A DNA stretch of 19,651 nucleotides, from NCBI GenBank assembly GCA_016929985.1, contig JAFGIH010000787.1:1-19651 (forward strand), in the 5' to 3' direction. The notes under the pieces are model-generated. The model saw nothing but the letters and a program-made list of their open reading frames with translations, was not told the origin of the DNA and ran no database searches. Of the stretch, positions 1 to 7,912 are shown in pieces; within the stretch, counting starts at the first letter, position 1; each line of letters opens with the position of its first letter. The position numbers and the translations under genes are program-made. The DNA is from Thermoleophilia bacterium. GTDB lineage: Bacteria > Actinomycetota > Thermoleophilia > RBG-16-64-13.

Positions 1-81
<81 letters not shown>

Positions 82-132
82 CTCTTCGCACGGACGCCCT
101 CGCCATCTTCAGGTAGACTCGAACGGTCACGG

Positions 133-151
133 TGTGCCGCGATCCGGCACA
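133..151 (+). promoter_or_regulatory. Inverted repeat in the leader of the Lon-type gene
   Basis: A perfect 7-base inverted repeat, TGTGCCG and CGGCACA, is separated by CGATC. It ends 13 bases before the ribosome binding site GGAGGA (165-170) of the protease gene. The repeat could be an operator or an RNA hairpin in the leader. It does not match the CIRCE or HAIR heat-shock operators. A weak TAGACT (114-119) could be a -10 box, but no -35 is convincing. The rest of the 93-base gap between tRNA and gene shows nothing else. Confidence 0.35.
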
Positions 152-174
152 TATCCATCGAACCGGAGGACCTC

Positions 175-2658
175 ATGGTCAGAGTACCTGCGGAGCTGAC
201 AGCCGCCGACGTCTACCGAGTGTGTGACCCGTCGGCCTTCGCCTTCCAGACCACAGACGAGCTTTCCGATCTCACAGAGATCATCGGCCAAGACCGCGCG
301 GTCTCGTCGGTAGCCTTTGGGATGGGCATCCACAACGACGGATACAACATATATGCCGCGGGACCCACGGGGACGGGCAAGACGAGCACCGTCTATAACT
401 TCCTCTCCAAGCAGGCTGCGTCGCGTCCCGCGCCCGACGACTGGGTGTACGTCTACAACTTCGCTCAACCTCACCGTCCGAACGCCATCCGCATGCCCGC
501 CGGCAGAGCCCAGCAGTTCCGGAAGGACATAGACAAGCTCGTCGAAGACCTGCAGGCCGCCATCACCCACGCCTTCGAAGGCGAGGAGTACGAGAAACAG
601 AAGCGCGTCATCGCCCAGCAGATCAGCGAGAAGCAGGAGGCGAAGCTGACCGCACTCGGCGAAAAGGCCGACTCGGGCGGTTTCGTCATGGTGCGCACCC
701 CCTCGGGACTGGCCTTCGCGCCCAAGACCGCCGAGGGCGAGACCATGTCGCGTGAGGCATACGAGGCCCTCCCGCCCGACGAGCAGAAACGCATCGATGA
801 GGGCCTCGAGGCGCTGAACGAGGATCTTCAGCAGATAATGCGCCTCGTGAGGCAGGACGAACGTGCCGGGCGCGACGCCGTTCGCGAACTCGACCGCGAA
901 GTCACCACCTTCGCAGCCAAACACCTGGTCGACGACGTGTGTGACCGCTGGCGGGCCGTGTCCGAGATGGTGGACTACCTCAAGGCCGTGTTGGCCGATG
1001 TCGTCGAGAACGCCGAAGACTTCAAGAAGTCAGACGACGAGACGCCGGTGATGTTCATGGGGATACCGGTGTCGGGGCGCCAGAAGAGCGAGGGGGCCTT
1101 CCGCAAGTACCGCATCAACGTGCTGGTCGACAACTCCACGGAGACCGGGGCCCCCGTCGTCACCGAGAGCAACCCCGTGCTGCAGAATCTCGTGGGCCGG
1201 GTGGAGCACCAAGCCCAGTTCGGCGCCCTCCTCACCGACTTCAGCATGATCAAGCCCGGCGCCCTTCACAAGGCCAACGGCGGCTTCCTCGTTCTCGAGG
1301 CCCGCGAACTCCTCACCAAGCCCTACTCTTGGGACGCCCTCAAGCGGACCCTGAAGACAAGCGAGATCCGGGTGGAGGACGTGGCGCAGCAGATGGGTCT
1401 CGCCACCACGGCGACGCTGGATCCCGAGCCCATCCCCTTCAAGGCGAAGATCGTGCTCATCGGCGAACCGTTCATCTATTATCTCCTCTACGCTCAGGAC
1501 CCGGACTTCCAGGAGCTATTCAAGGTGAAAGCCGACTTCGACACCGTCGTGGAACGCTCTCCCAAGAACGAACAGCTCTACGCCCGCTTCATCGCCAACG
1601 TGTGCCGGCAGCGCGGATTGGCCCCTCTTTCGCCCGACGGCGCGGCCCGCGTCATCGAACACTGCTCCCGCTTGGTGGACGATCAGCGTAGGATGACGAC
1701 CCGCTTCGTCGACGTGGCGGACCTCCTGACCGAGTCGAACCACTGGGCCCGCCAGCGACGTGGGCCACGCGCGAAGGTCGTGGTGCAGCGCTCCCACGTG
1801 CAGAAGGCTATCGACCAGCGCATCTACCGCTCCAACCAGATCGAGGAGCGGCTCCGAGAGATGATCACGGACGCCACGGTGATGGTCGACACTCGCGGCG
1901 CCGTCGTCGGCCAGGTGAACGGGCTATCGGTCTCATCCACCGGCGACTACATGTTCGGCCGGCCGAGCCGCATCACCGCCACCCACCGCCTGGGCGATGG
2001 CGATGTGATCGACATAGAGCGTGAGGTCGACATGGGAGGGCCCATCCACTCCAAGGGAGTTTTGATCCTCGCGGGGTATCTGGGCGCAAAGTATGCTCCT
2101 GATAGACCCCTCTCGCTCACCGCGCGCCTCGTCTTCGAACAGTCGTACTCGGGAGTGGAAGGCGACAGCGCCTCGTCTACGGAGCTGTACGCCCTGATCT
2201 CGTCACTCTCCGGCGTGCCGGTCCAGCAGCGCTTCGCCGTCACCGGCTCGGTCAACCAACGGGGACAGGTGCAGGCCATCGGAGGCGTGAACGAGAAGAT
2301 CGAGGGCTACTTCGCGGTCTGCCAGGCCGTGGGTCTGAGAGGCGATGAGGGAGTGCTCATCCCCAAAGCCAATGTGCGAAACCTTATGCTCAACCAACGC
2401 GTACGTGATGCCGTCGCCAAGGGCCGCTTTCACATCTACCCGGTGTCGACCATAGACGAGGGCATCAGCATCCTCACCGGGGTGCCCGCCGGCGCTCTCA
2501 ACAGCAACGGCCTGTATCCCGCGGGCTCGATCAACCGCAAAGTCGTCGACAGGTTGGCGACGCTCACCGAGAAGGCAAAAGAGGCTGCGCACAAGCCGGA
2601 TAAGGCCGGTGGGGCGGCCGCCAAAGCAGCCGCCCCACCAGTCGATCCTCAGGCATAA
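175..2658 (+). CDS. LonB-type ATP-dependent protease (AAA + Lon C-terminal proteolytic domain)
   Basis: Cytoplasmic ATP-dependent serine protease of the COG1067/LonB-like type, thought to unfold and degrade regulatory or damaged proteins. The 827-residue product has a Walker A motif GPTGTGKT at residues 63-70. A long charged, coiled-coil-like insertion (about 110-270) follows, and then the rest of the AAA module. The C-terminal Lon protease domain has catalytic Ser665 in GDSAS and Lys708 in GGVNEK. Their 43-residue spacing equals that of E. coli Lon Ser679/Lys722. It lacks the classical LonA N-terminal substrate domain, as expected for this type. The ATG at 175 is chosen over the longer frame from 55 because that frame would begin inside the tRNA and because GGAGGA lies 4 bases upstream of 175. 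The tail is Ala/Lys-rich and low complexity. The gene is followed by a terminator zone and converges on the NADH-linked operon. Confidence 0.93.
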   Translation: MVRVPAELTAADVYRVCDPSAFAFQTTDELSDLTEIIGQDRAVSSVAFGMGIHNDGYNIYAAGPTGTGKTSTVYNFLSKQAASRPAPDDWVYVYNFAQPHRPNAIRMPAGRAQQFRKDIDKLVEDLQAAITHAFEGEEYEKQKRVIAQQISEKQEAKLTALGEKADSGGFVMVRTPSGLAFAPKTAEGETMSREAYEALPPDEQKRIDEGLEALNEDLQQIMRLVRQDERAGRDAVRELDREVTTFAAKHLVDDVCDRWRAVSEMVDYLKAVLADVVENAEDFKKSDDETPVMFMGIPVSGRQKSEGAFRKYRINVLVDNSTETGAPVVTESNPVLQNLVGRVEHQAQFGALLTDFSMIKPGALHKANGGFLVLEARELLTKPYSWDALKRTLKTSEIRVEDVAQQMGLATTATLDPEPIPFKAKIVLIGEPFIYYLLYAQDPDFQELFKVKADFDTVVERSPKNEQLYARFIANVCRQRGLAPLSPDGAARVIEHCSRLVDDQRRMTTRFVDVADLLTESNHWARQRRGPRAKVVVQRSHVQKAIDQRIYRSNQIEERLREMITDATVMVDTRGAVVGQVNGLSVSSTGDYMFGRPSRITATHRLGDGDVIDIEREVDMGGPIHSKGVLILAGYLGAKYAPDRPLSLTARLVFEQSYSGVEGDSASSTELYALISSLSGVPVQQRFAVTGSVNQRGQVQAIGGVNEKIEGYFAVCQAVGLRGDEGVLIPKANVRNLMLNQRVRDAVAKGRFHIYPVSTIDEGISILTGVPAGALNSNGLYPAGSINRKVVDRLATLTEKAKEAAHKPDKAGGAAAKAAAPPVDPQA
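2608..2639 (+). repeat. Perfect 11-bp GC hairpin inside the 3' end of the protease gene
   Basis: GGTGGGGCGGC (2608-2618) and GCCGCCCCACC (2629-2639) are exact reverse complements around a 10-base loop, ending about 20 bases before the stop codon. The hairpin is in coding sequence for an Ala/Gly/Pro tail. No T-run follows, so it is not a standard intrinsic terminator. It could pause ribosomes or protect the mRNA 3' end, or simply reflect the GC-rich Ala codons. Confidence 0.5.
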
Positions 2659-2677
2659 GGAAAGCCTAAGGCCGCTC

Positions 2678-2697
2678 AAAAAGGGACGTTTCGCCCC
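2678..2697 (-). terminator. Intrinsic terminator of the minus-strand nuoG-like operon
   Basis: Read on the minus strand, GGGGCG-AAA-CGTCCC forms a 6-bp stem (one G-U pair) and is immediately followed by TTTTT. It lies about 45 bases after the stop of the large subunit gene. A second imperfect hairpin, CCCCCCAG/CTGGTGGG at 2695-2716 with one mismatch, overlaps it. That one could act for the plus-strand protease gene, although the T-run after it (CTTTT, 2727-2731) is distant. Together they make a compact termination zone between the two converging genes. Confidence 0.6.
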
Positions 2698-2741
2698 CCC
2701 AGTGCGTTCTGGTGGGAGGGACTTCGCTTTTCAGCAGCCTC

Positions 2742-5402
2742 TTAGCCCAGCCGCTGCACCTTCACCGCCACCGGTCCCGGTTCGTCTGCGCTCTGCAGGC
2801 GCGTGACCGGCGCTTCGGGGCTGAAGCCCGGTAGAAAGGCCACACCGGCTGGCATGCGGCGGCTCACGCATACCGCGACCTCGACAGTCCCGCCGTTACG
2901 GGCCGAGACGCTCACCTTGTCGCCGTTCGCAAGGCCCAGGGCCTTGGCGTCATCAGCGCTCATCTGGAGCGCAGGATCAGCCACCAGCTTCGTGACACCC
3001 TGTGAACGCCGCGTGCGCACTCCCGTACCATGGTGTTCACGCACCGGACCGGTCATCAACACCAGCGGGAACTCAGCGTCGGTCGCCAGGGTCGTGGCGC
3101 CGCTCTTCACGGGCGCGAAGGCCGCCTTACCATTGGCGAAACCATCGGTGTGCAGCACAGCCGTGCCGGGACACTCGGTCGCGGTACAGGGCCACTGGAC
3201 CCCACCGCACTCGAGCTTGTCATACGACACTCCTTTGTAGGCCGGAGCAGCCTCGGAGATCTCACGCATGATGTCGACAGGCGCCTTGTAGGCCCAGTCC
3301 GCTCCGAGCGCCTCCGCCACCAACTGCACTATCCGCCAATCGGGGAGGCTCTCCCCCTTGGCAGGTACGGCCGGCCGCACCCGTTGCACCAGACGTTCGG
3401 CGTTGGTGAAGGTCCCCTCGTCTTCGCCCGCGACCGCGGCCGGCAGAACGACGTCTGCATACTGCGCGGTATCGCTCAGGAAGCTGTCCTGCACTACCAA
3501 GAACCCGACCTTCTCCAACGCCTTGCGTACCCGCCGCTCATCGGCAAGAGCAAGGGCCGGGTCGGCGCCCACGACGTAGAGCGCATCGATCTCGCCGCTC
3601 TCGATGGCAGTGATCATGCCGGACAGCCCCACCCCGGCGCCGCCGGTCAAAGCGGCGCCACCCGGCAACCGGTCGGGCCGCACGCCCATATCGGACAGAC
3701 CCTGGGAATTCGCCCCACCCAGCAACGGATAGACTCCGGTGCCGGGGCGTCCGACATTGCCGGTAAGAAGCACCAGGTCGGCGATCGCGGCCACCCGCGC
3801 GCCACCCAATTCGCCCCGCGTAGCCTCCTGGGCGAAGATCACCGCGGCGGCGTCGGCTTGGCCGAAGGCCTCGCCCGCCGCCCGCAGAAGACCGGCGTCG
3901 ATACCGCACGTTGCGGCCTCAGCAGCCACATCCACACCTGCCAGCGACTTCTCGAAGGCGGCGAAGCCCTCGGTTCGCGAGGCGATGAACTCCTTGTCGT
4001 CCAGGCCCAGCTCGAGAATCTGCTTCATGAGGCCGCGCAACGCCGCCAGCGCCGTGCCCGGCTTGACGGCCAGATGGAACTTCGCCTTGGCGGCCAGTTC
4101 GGTGGTGCGAGGGTCGATGACTATCACCGTCTTACCCGACCGGATGGCCTTGATGACGTCGAGCGCGAACACCGGATCGGACTCAGTCAGATTCGCCCCC
4201 ACTACGAGGATGACGTCGGCCTGAGCTAGATCCTTCCGCGAGTTGGTGGTAGCGCATATGCCGAACGCCGCGGCCAACGCCTCTTCAGATGCGGCCTGCT
4301 CCAGATGGTCGATCGCATCGATGTTGTTGGAGCCCACCACAGAGCGCATGAACTTCTGCACTAGATAGGCCGCCTCGTTCGTCAGGTTCGTCCCGCAGAT
4401 CGCGGCTACACCTTGGCCGCCCTTCTCCTTGTTCACGGAGGCCAGGCGGTCTTTGATACGGGCGAAAGCGTCCTCCCAGGAACCCTCCTCCAACTCTCCC
4501 TTGGCGTTGCGCACCCACGGTGTGGTCAACCTGTCCGGCGCTTCGGCGTAACCCATGCCGAAGCGGCCTTTGACGCAGAGATTGCCGTTGTTGATGCCCG
4601 TCCCGACCTGGGAGGCCACCTTTACGACCTTACCTTGGTAGCTGTGCAGCACCAGCGTGCAGCCGTCGGCGCAGTACGAACAGGTGGTGACTGTCTTCGC
4701 CGTCTGCCAGGCCCGCGCCCCGTCCAAACTCCTCTGCCCAACGATGGCCCCGACCGGGCAGGTGCTCACGCATTGCCCGCACGACACGCAGTCGACCTCC
4801 TGGAGCGGCAGACGATAAGGGGTGTCGACCTCGCTGTCATAGCCGCGGTTGAGATAACCCCAACACCCGATGGACATGACCTCGCGGCAGATCCGCACAC
4901 AGCGGCCGCACAGGATGCACCGGGCCCCGAAGTGGGCGATGTTGGGATGATCACCGGGATCGCCGGCGAGCGGGCCGCGCCAGCCCCACGGAACCATGTC
5001 CACCAGGTATTCGTAGGCGTAGTCCTGCAGCTTGCAGTCTCCCGCCGCCTCGCACACCGGGCAGTCGAGCGGGTGGTTGGTGAGCAGCAACTCCAGCACG
5101 AACCTGCGGATCCTGCGGATCTTCTCGCTGTGGGTCTGGACCTTCATGCCCTCACGTATGGCGGTTCCGCACGCGGCCATGGGGCCGCGGGCCCCCTCCA
5201 CCTCGACGAGGCACATACGGCAGGCGCCGTACGGCTCGAGACGCGGGTCGTAACACAGGGTCGGGATGTCGATGCCGGCGCCCTGCGCCGCCTCCAGGAT
5301 GGTCTGACCTGGTCTCGCGTTGACCTCCCGGTCGTTGATGGTGAGGGTCACCACTTGCGTGGTGGGGGTCACCGTTTGTATCCCGGTGGGTTCAGCGGAC
5401 AT
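2742..5402 (-). CDS. NuoG/formate-dehydrogenase-like Fe-S molybdopterin-type large subunit lacking the catalytic Cys/Sec-His
   Basis: Large subunit of a soluble NAD(H)-linked oxidoreductase; 886 residues. Visible in order: an N-terminal [2Fe-2S] domain (Cys50, 61, 64, 78); a His-Cys [4Fe-4S] site (His110, Cys114, 117, 123); a two-cluster ferredoxin domain (Cys162, 165, 168, 172 and Cys205, 208, 211, 215); a [4Fe-4S] site heading the molybdopterin fold (Cys241, 244, 248, 276); then the molybdopterin oxidoreductase and dinucleotide-binding domains, with DPRTTELA and GNVGRPGTG motifs typical of FdhA. Where FdhA has Leu-(Cys/Sec)-His after the NNID motif, this protein has Leu367-Glu368-Gln369, so formate dehydrogenase activity is unlikely. 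It also has no H-cluster motifs. The ATG at 5402 is chosen because GGAGG lies 5 bases upstream and it overlaps the nuoF-like stop as TGATG. An upstream ATG at 5432 lies inside the preceding gene. The architecture is certain; the substrate is unknown. Confidence 0.85.
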   Translation of the reverse strand: MSAEPTGIQTVTPTTQVVTLTINDREVNARPGQTILEAAQGAGIDIPTLCYDPRLEPYGACRMCLVEVEGARGPMAACGTAIREGMKVQTHSEKIRRIRRFVLELLLTNHPLDCPVCEAAGDCKLQDYAYEYLVDMVPWGWRGPLAGDPGDHPNIAHFGARCILCGRCVRICREVMSIGCWGYLNRGYDSEVDTPYRLPLQEVDCVSCGQCVSTCPVGAIVGQRSLDGARAWQTAKTVTTCSYCADGCTLVLHSYQGKVVKVASQVGTGINNGNLCVKGRFGMGYAEAPDRLTTPWVRNAKGELEEGSWEDAFARIKDRLASVNKEKGGQGVAAICGTNLTNEAAYLVQKFMRSVVGSNNIDAIDHLEQAASEEALAAAFGICATTNSRKDLAQADVILVVGANLTESDPVFALDVIKAIRSGKTVIVIDPRTTELAAKAKFHLAVKPGTALAALRGLMKQILELGLDDKEFIASRTEGFAAFEKSLAGVDVAAEAATCGIDAGLLRAAGEAFGQADAAAVIFAQEATRGELGGARVAAIADLVLLTGNVGRPGTGVYPLLGGANSQGLSDMGVRPDRLPGGAALTGGAGVGLSGMITAIESGEIDALYVVGADPALALADERRVRKALEKVGFLVVQDSFLSDTAQYADVVLPAAVAGEDEGTFTNAERLVQRVRPAVPAKGESLPDWRIVQLVAEALGADWAYKAPVDIMREISEAAPAYKGVSYDKLECGGVQWPCTATECPGTAVLHTDGFANGKAAFAPVKSGATTLATDAEFPLVLMTGPVREHHGTGVRTRRSQGVTKLVADPALQMSADDAKALGLANGDKVSVSARNGGTVEVAVCVSRRMPAGVAFLPGFSPEAPVTRLQSADEPGPVAVKVQRLG

Positions 5403-7288
5403 CAGGACCTCCTCACAGCGTCGAAGCGGCATTTCTCATAGCAGGCGCCGCACTTGATGCACAATTCTGGGTTCAACACATGCGCTTCCTTGCGTTCCCC
5501 GGTGATGGCGCCGGTCGGGCAGACGCGCACGCAGGCGCGGCAACCCGTGCAGACTTCCGGATCGATAGAGTACGTGACCAGAGCGGTGCAGACACCCGCC
5601 CGACACTTCTTTTCGACCACGTGCTCCTCGAACTCGTCACGGAAGTATTTCAGCGCCGTGAACACCGGGTTGGGAGCCGTGCCCCCCAACGCGCACAGCG
5701 AACCGACCTTCACCTGCTCGGCCATCTCAGCCAAGAAGTCGAGGTCGGCAAGAGTGCCGTTCCCGTCGCAGATCTTGGTGAGCAGGTCCAGCATGCGTTT
5801 GGTGCCGATGCGGCAGGGCGGGCATTTGCCACAGCTCTCCTGCTGCGTGAAGCTCAGGAAATAGCGGGCCGTATCGACGATGCAGTTGTCCTCGTCTATG
5901 ACGATCATGCCGCCCGAGCCCACGATGGCCCCGGTCTTGTTGATGGTCTCGTAGTCCACCGGCAGGTCGAGAAGAGACTCCGGCAGACACCCTCCGGAGG
6001 GGCCGCCCATCTGGACGGCCTTGAACTTCTTGTTGTTCTTGACCCCTCCCCCGATGCCGAAGATGACCTCCCGCAGCGTCATGCCCATCGGCACCTCGGC
6101 CAGCCCGGTGCGGTTGACCTTACCGGCCAGGGCGAACACCTTGGTGCCCTTCGACCTTTCATAGCCCCGCGCCGCGAACGCCTCGGCCCCGTTCTCGATG
6201 ATCCAGGGGACGACCGCCAAGGTCTCAACGTTGTTGATGTTCGATGGGCGCTGCCACAGACCCGACTCGGCCGGGAACGGCGGCCGCAGACGAGGCATGC
6301 CCCGCTCGCCTTCGATGGATTGCATGAGAGCGGTCTCTTCGCCGCAGACGAACGCCCCGGCCCCCTCCTTGAGCCTGATTTGGAACGAGAAGTCGGAGCC
6401 CATGATGTTGTCGCCGATGAGACCCCGCTCTTCGGCCACCTTCAGGCCGATCTTGATGCGGCGCAGCGCCAACGGGTACTCGGCGCGGACGTACATGTAG
6501 CCCACGGATGCCCCTATCGCATACGCGCCGATGGCCATGCCCTCGAACACCGCGTGCGGTTCGCCCTCCAGGGCCGAGCAGTCCATGAATGCGCCCGGGT
6601 CACCTTCGTCGCCGTTGCAGATGAAGTACTTGACCCCGTCCGGCGATGCGTACCCTGCCGCGAACTCCCACTTCTGCCCGGTGGGGAAGCCCGCGCCGCC
6701 CCGGCCACGAAGACCCGAGCGCTTGATCTCGTCGATCACCTCCGCGGGCGTCATGCTCGACAGGACCTTGTACAGGGCTTGATAGCCTCCCGCCTCCAGA
6801 TAGTCGTCGATGTCCTCAGGGTCGATGACACCCACATGGCGCAGGGTCAACTTCTCCTGCGCATCGTAAAACGGGTTGTACTCTGTCGGTCCCTGGTCGG
6901 TGAGCACCAGCCACTTCTCGATAGGCTCTCCGCCGAGGATGTGCTTCTCCATGATCTCCGGCACCATGGCAGGGGTCACCTGGCCGTACGTCACCTTCGA
7001 GGTGGAGCCATTCTTGCGTAGGTGGATCTCGACCAGCGGGTCCATGGCGCACAGGCCCTGGCAGCCTGTGCCTGTCACCGCCGCCGACTTCCCGGAGCAC
7101 GTGTCTTCCCGCGGGCGGATGAGGGCCAGCACACCCGTGCGCGCCACCTCTTCTTCGAAGGCCTTGAGGACCTCGCGGCTGCCCGCCGCGACCCCTCCGG
7201 TGCCCAGGCAGATGCGGATATCAACGTCAGGCACGGTCAGACGAGCCCTCTGGGCCTCCGGTTTGATCAGGGTCCGCGTGCCTGTCAT
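5402..7288 (-). CDS. NADH-binding diaphorase subunit, NuoF/HydB/HndC-like
   Basis: Binds NAD(H) and FMN and passes electrons to Fe-S clusters. The 628-residue product is longer than NuoF of complex I and has the layout seen in HydB of bifurcating hydrogenases and in NAD-linked FDH. It starts with an N-terminal thioredoxin-like [2Fe-2S] domain (Cys27, 76, 80). The FMN/NADH core follows, with GRGGAGFPTGQKW at 195-207 and CNGDEGDPGAF at 224-234. Next is the N3-type [4Fe-4S] site (Cys486, 489, 492, 532). A C-terminal two-[4Fe-4S] ferredoxin domain ends the protein (Cys580, 583, 586, 590 and 610, 613, 616, 620). The N-terminal domain shows CLGTGG, so one of the four usual Cys ligands is Gly32. The start codon overlaps the nuoE-like stop (TGATG), with GAGGAGG just upstream. 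It is predicted to work with its two neighbours as a soluble complex. Confidence 0.93.
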   Translation of the reverse strand: MTGTRTLIKPEAQRARLTVPDVDIRICLGTGGVAAGSREVLKAFEEEVARTGVLALIRPREDTCSGKSAAVTGTGCQGLCAMDPLVEIHLRKNGSTSKVTYGQVTPAMVPEIMEKHILGGEPIEKWLVLTDQGPTEYNPFYDAQEKLTLRHVGVIDPEDIDDYLEAGGYQALYKVLSSMTPAEVIDEIKRSGLRGRGGAGFPTGQKWEFAAGYASPDGVKYFICNGDEGDPGAFMDCSALEGEPHAVFEGMAIGAYAIGASVGYMYVRAEYPLALRRIKIGLKVAEERGLIGDNIMGSDFSFQIRLKEGAGAFVCGEETALMQSIEGERGMPRLRPPFPAESGLWQRPSNINNVETLAVVPWIIENGAEAFAARGYERSKGTKVFALAGKVNRTGLAEVPMGMTLREVIFGIGGGVKNNKKFKAVQMGGPSGGCLPESLLDLPVDYETINKTGAIVGSGGMIVIDEDNCIVDTARYFLSFTQQESCGKCPPCRIGTKRMLDLLTKICDGNGTLADLDFLAEMAEQVKVGSLCALGGTAPNPVFTALKYFRDEFEEHVVEKKCRAGVCTALVTYSIDPEVCTGCRACVRVCPTGAITGERKEAHVLNPELCIKCGACYEKCRFDAVRRS

Positions 7289-7854
7289 CAGGCCTCCTCA
7301 CCAGCGGCGCCCATGGCGTCCGCGCCCGCGCCGGTGGAACCGGCTCCTTCACCCTCTACCGTCTCGCGGAAAGCCTTCACCACGTCGACGGCCTTCTCCG
7401 GAGTCAATTTGCCGTGCGCACGGTCGTTGATCATGACCACCGGAGCCATTCCACACGCCCCAACGCAGTGCACCTCTTCGATCGTATACAGCATGTCGGG
7501 AGTGTTCTCTCCGGCATGGATGCCCATGAACTTCTCGAGCTCATCCGAGATACGTGCCGCGCCCGATACGTGACAGGCGGTACCGTGACAACAGCGGATG
7601 GTGTGCTTCGCATGTGGACGGAGCCTGAACTGAGCATAGAAGGTGGCTACACCCAGGGCCTTGCTCAAAGGCTCTCCGGCCGCCTCGGCCACCCGTCTCA
7701 TGACGGGCTCCGGGAGATATCCATAGATCTCCTGCGCGCCCTGCAAGAGAGGGACCAACGCCCCCTTCTCGCCTTTGTAGTGATCGAGGAGCTCTTCGAA
7801 ACGCTCCTCCAGTCCCACTTCCCCCGAATCGTTTGCGGTCGCCATGGTGGTCAT
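7288..7854 (-). CDS. NuoE/HydC-like [2Fe-2S] thioredoxin-fold subunit
   Basis: Small electron-transfer partner of the NADH-binding subunit; 188 residues. It has the helical N-terminal part followed by the thioredoxin-like [2Fe-2S] domain with Cys89 and Cys94 (CHGTAC) and Cys130 and Cys134 (CVGAC), the standard NuoE ligand set. The C-terminal 20 residues are a Gly/Ala/Glu-rich tail. ATG 7854 is chosen because GAGGAAGG lies 5 bases upstream. A second ATG at 7845 has worse spacing, and longer frames would run into lipA. It is the first gene of the nuoE-F-G-like set, preceded by a 58-base gap with a plausible promoter, and is translationally linked to the next gene by TGATG. Confidence 0.93.
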   Translation of the reverse strand: MTTMATANDSGEVGLEERFEELLDHYKGEKGALVPLLQGAQEIYGYLPEPVMRRVAEAAGEPLSKALGVATFYAQFRLRPHAKHTIRCCHGTACHVSGAARISDELEKFMGIHAGENTPDMLYTIEEVHCVGACGMAPVVMINDRAHGKLTPEKAVDVVKAFRETVEGEGAGSTGAGADAMGAAGEEA

Positions 7855-7864
7855 CACTGCCTTC

Positions 7865-7893
7865 CTCGGTAGGTCCGAGCTATTGTATCTCGG
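7865..7893 (-). promoter_or_regulatory. Candidate internal promoter and operator-like repeats before the nuoE-like gene
   Basis: On the minus strand TACAAT (7887-7882) is a good -10 box, and transcription would begin near 7875, about 20 bases before the ATG. No strong -35 is visible. The pentamer CCGAG/CTCGG occurs three times in alternating orientation: 7889-7893, 7875-7879 and 7865-7869. One inverted pair therefore brackets the -10 box, and a second pair could fold just before the ribosome binding site. It does not resemble a Rex site. Activity is inferred only from the sequence. Confidence 0.35.
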
Positions 7894-7912
7894 CACGCTT
7901 GCGCACCGCCAG

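Noticed and set aside
3030..4229. A 399-codon open frame on the plus strand across the nuoG-like gene
   Set aside because: It runs antisense to a gene with unmistakable domains, its translation is Arg/His/Gly-rich with no recognisable motif, and high-GC genes generate such frames routinely.
2742..5402. Annotation of the large subunit as an active formate dehydrogenase or an iron hydrogenase
   Set aside because: The Cys/Sec-His pair is replaced by Glu-Gln and no H-cluster cysteine motifs are present.
5480..7021. A 513-codon open frame on the plus strand across the nuoF-like gene
   Set aside because: Shadow of the GC-rich third codon positions of the real minus-strand gene; no domain, no ribosome binding site.
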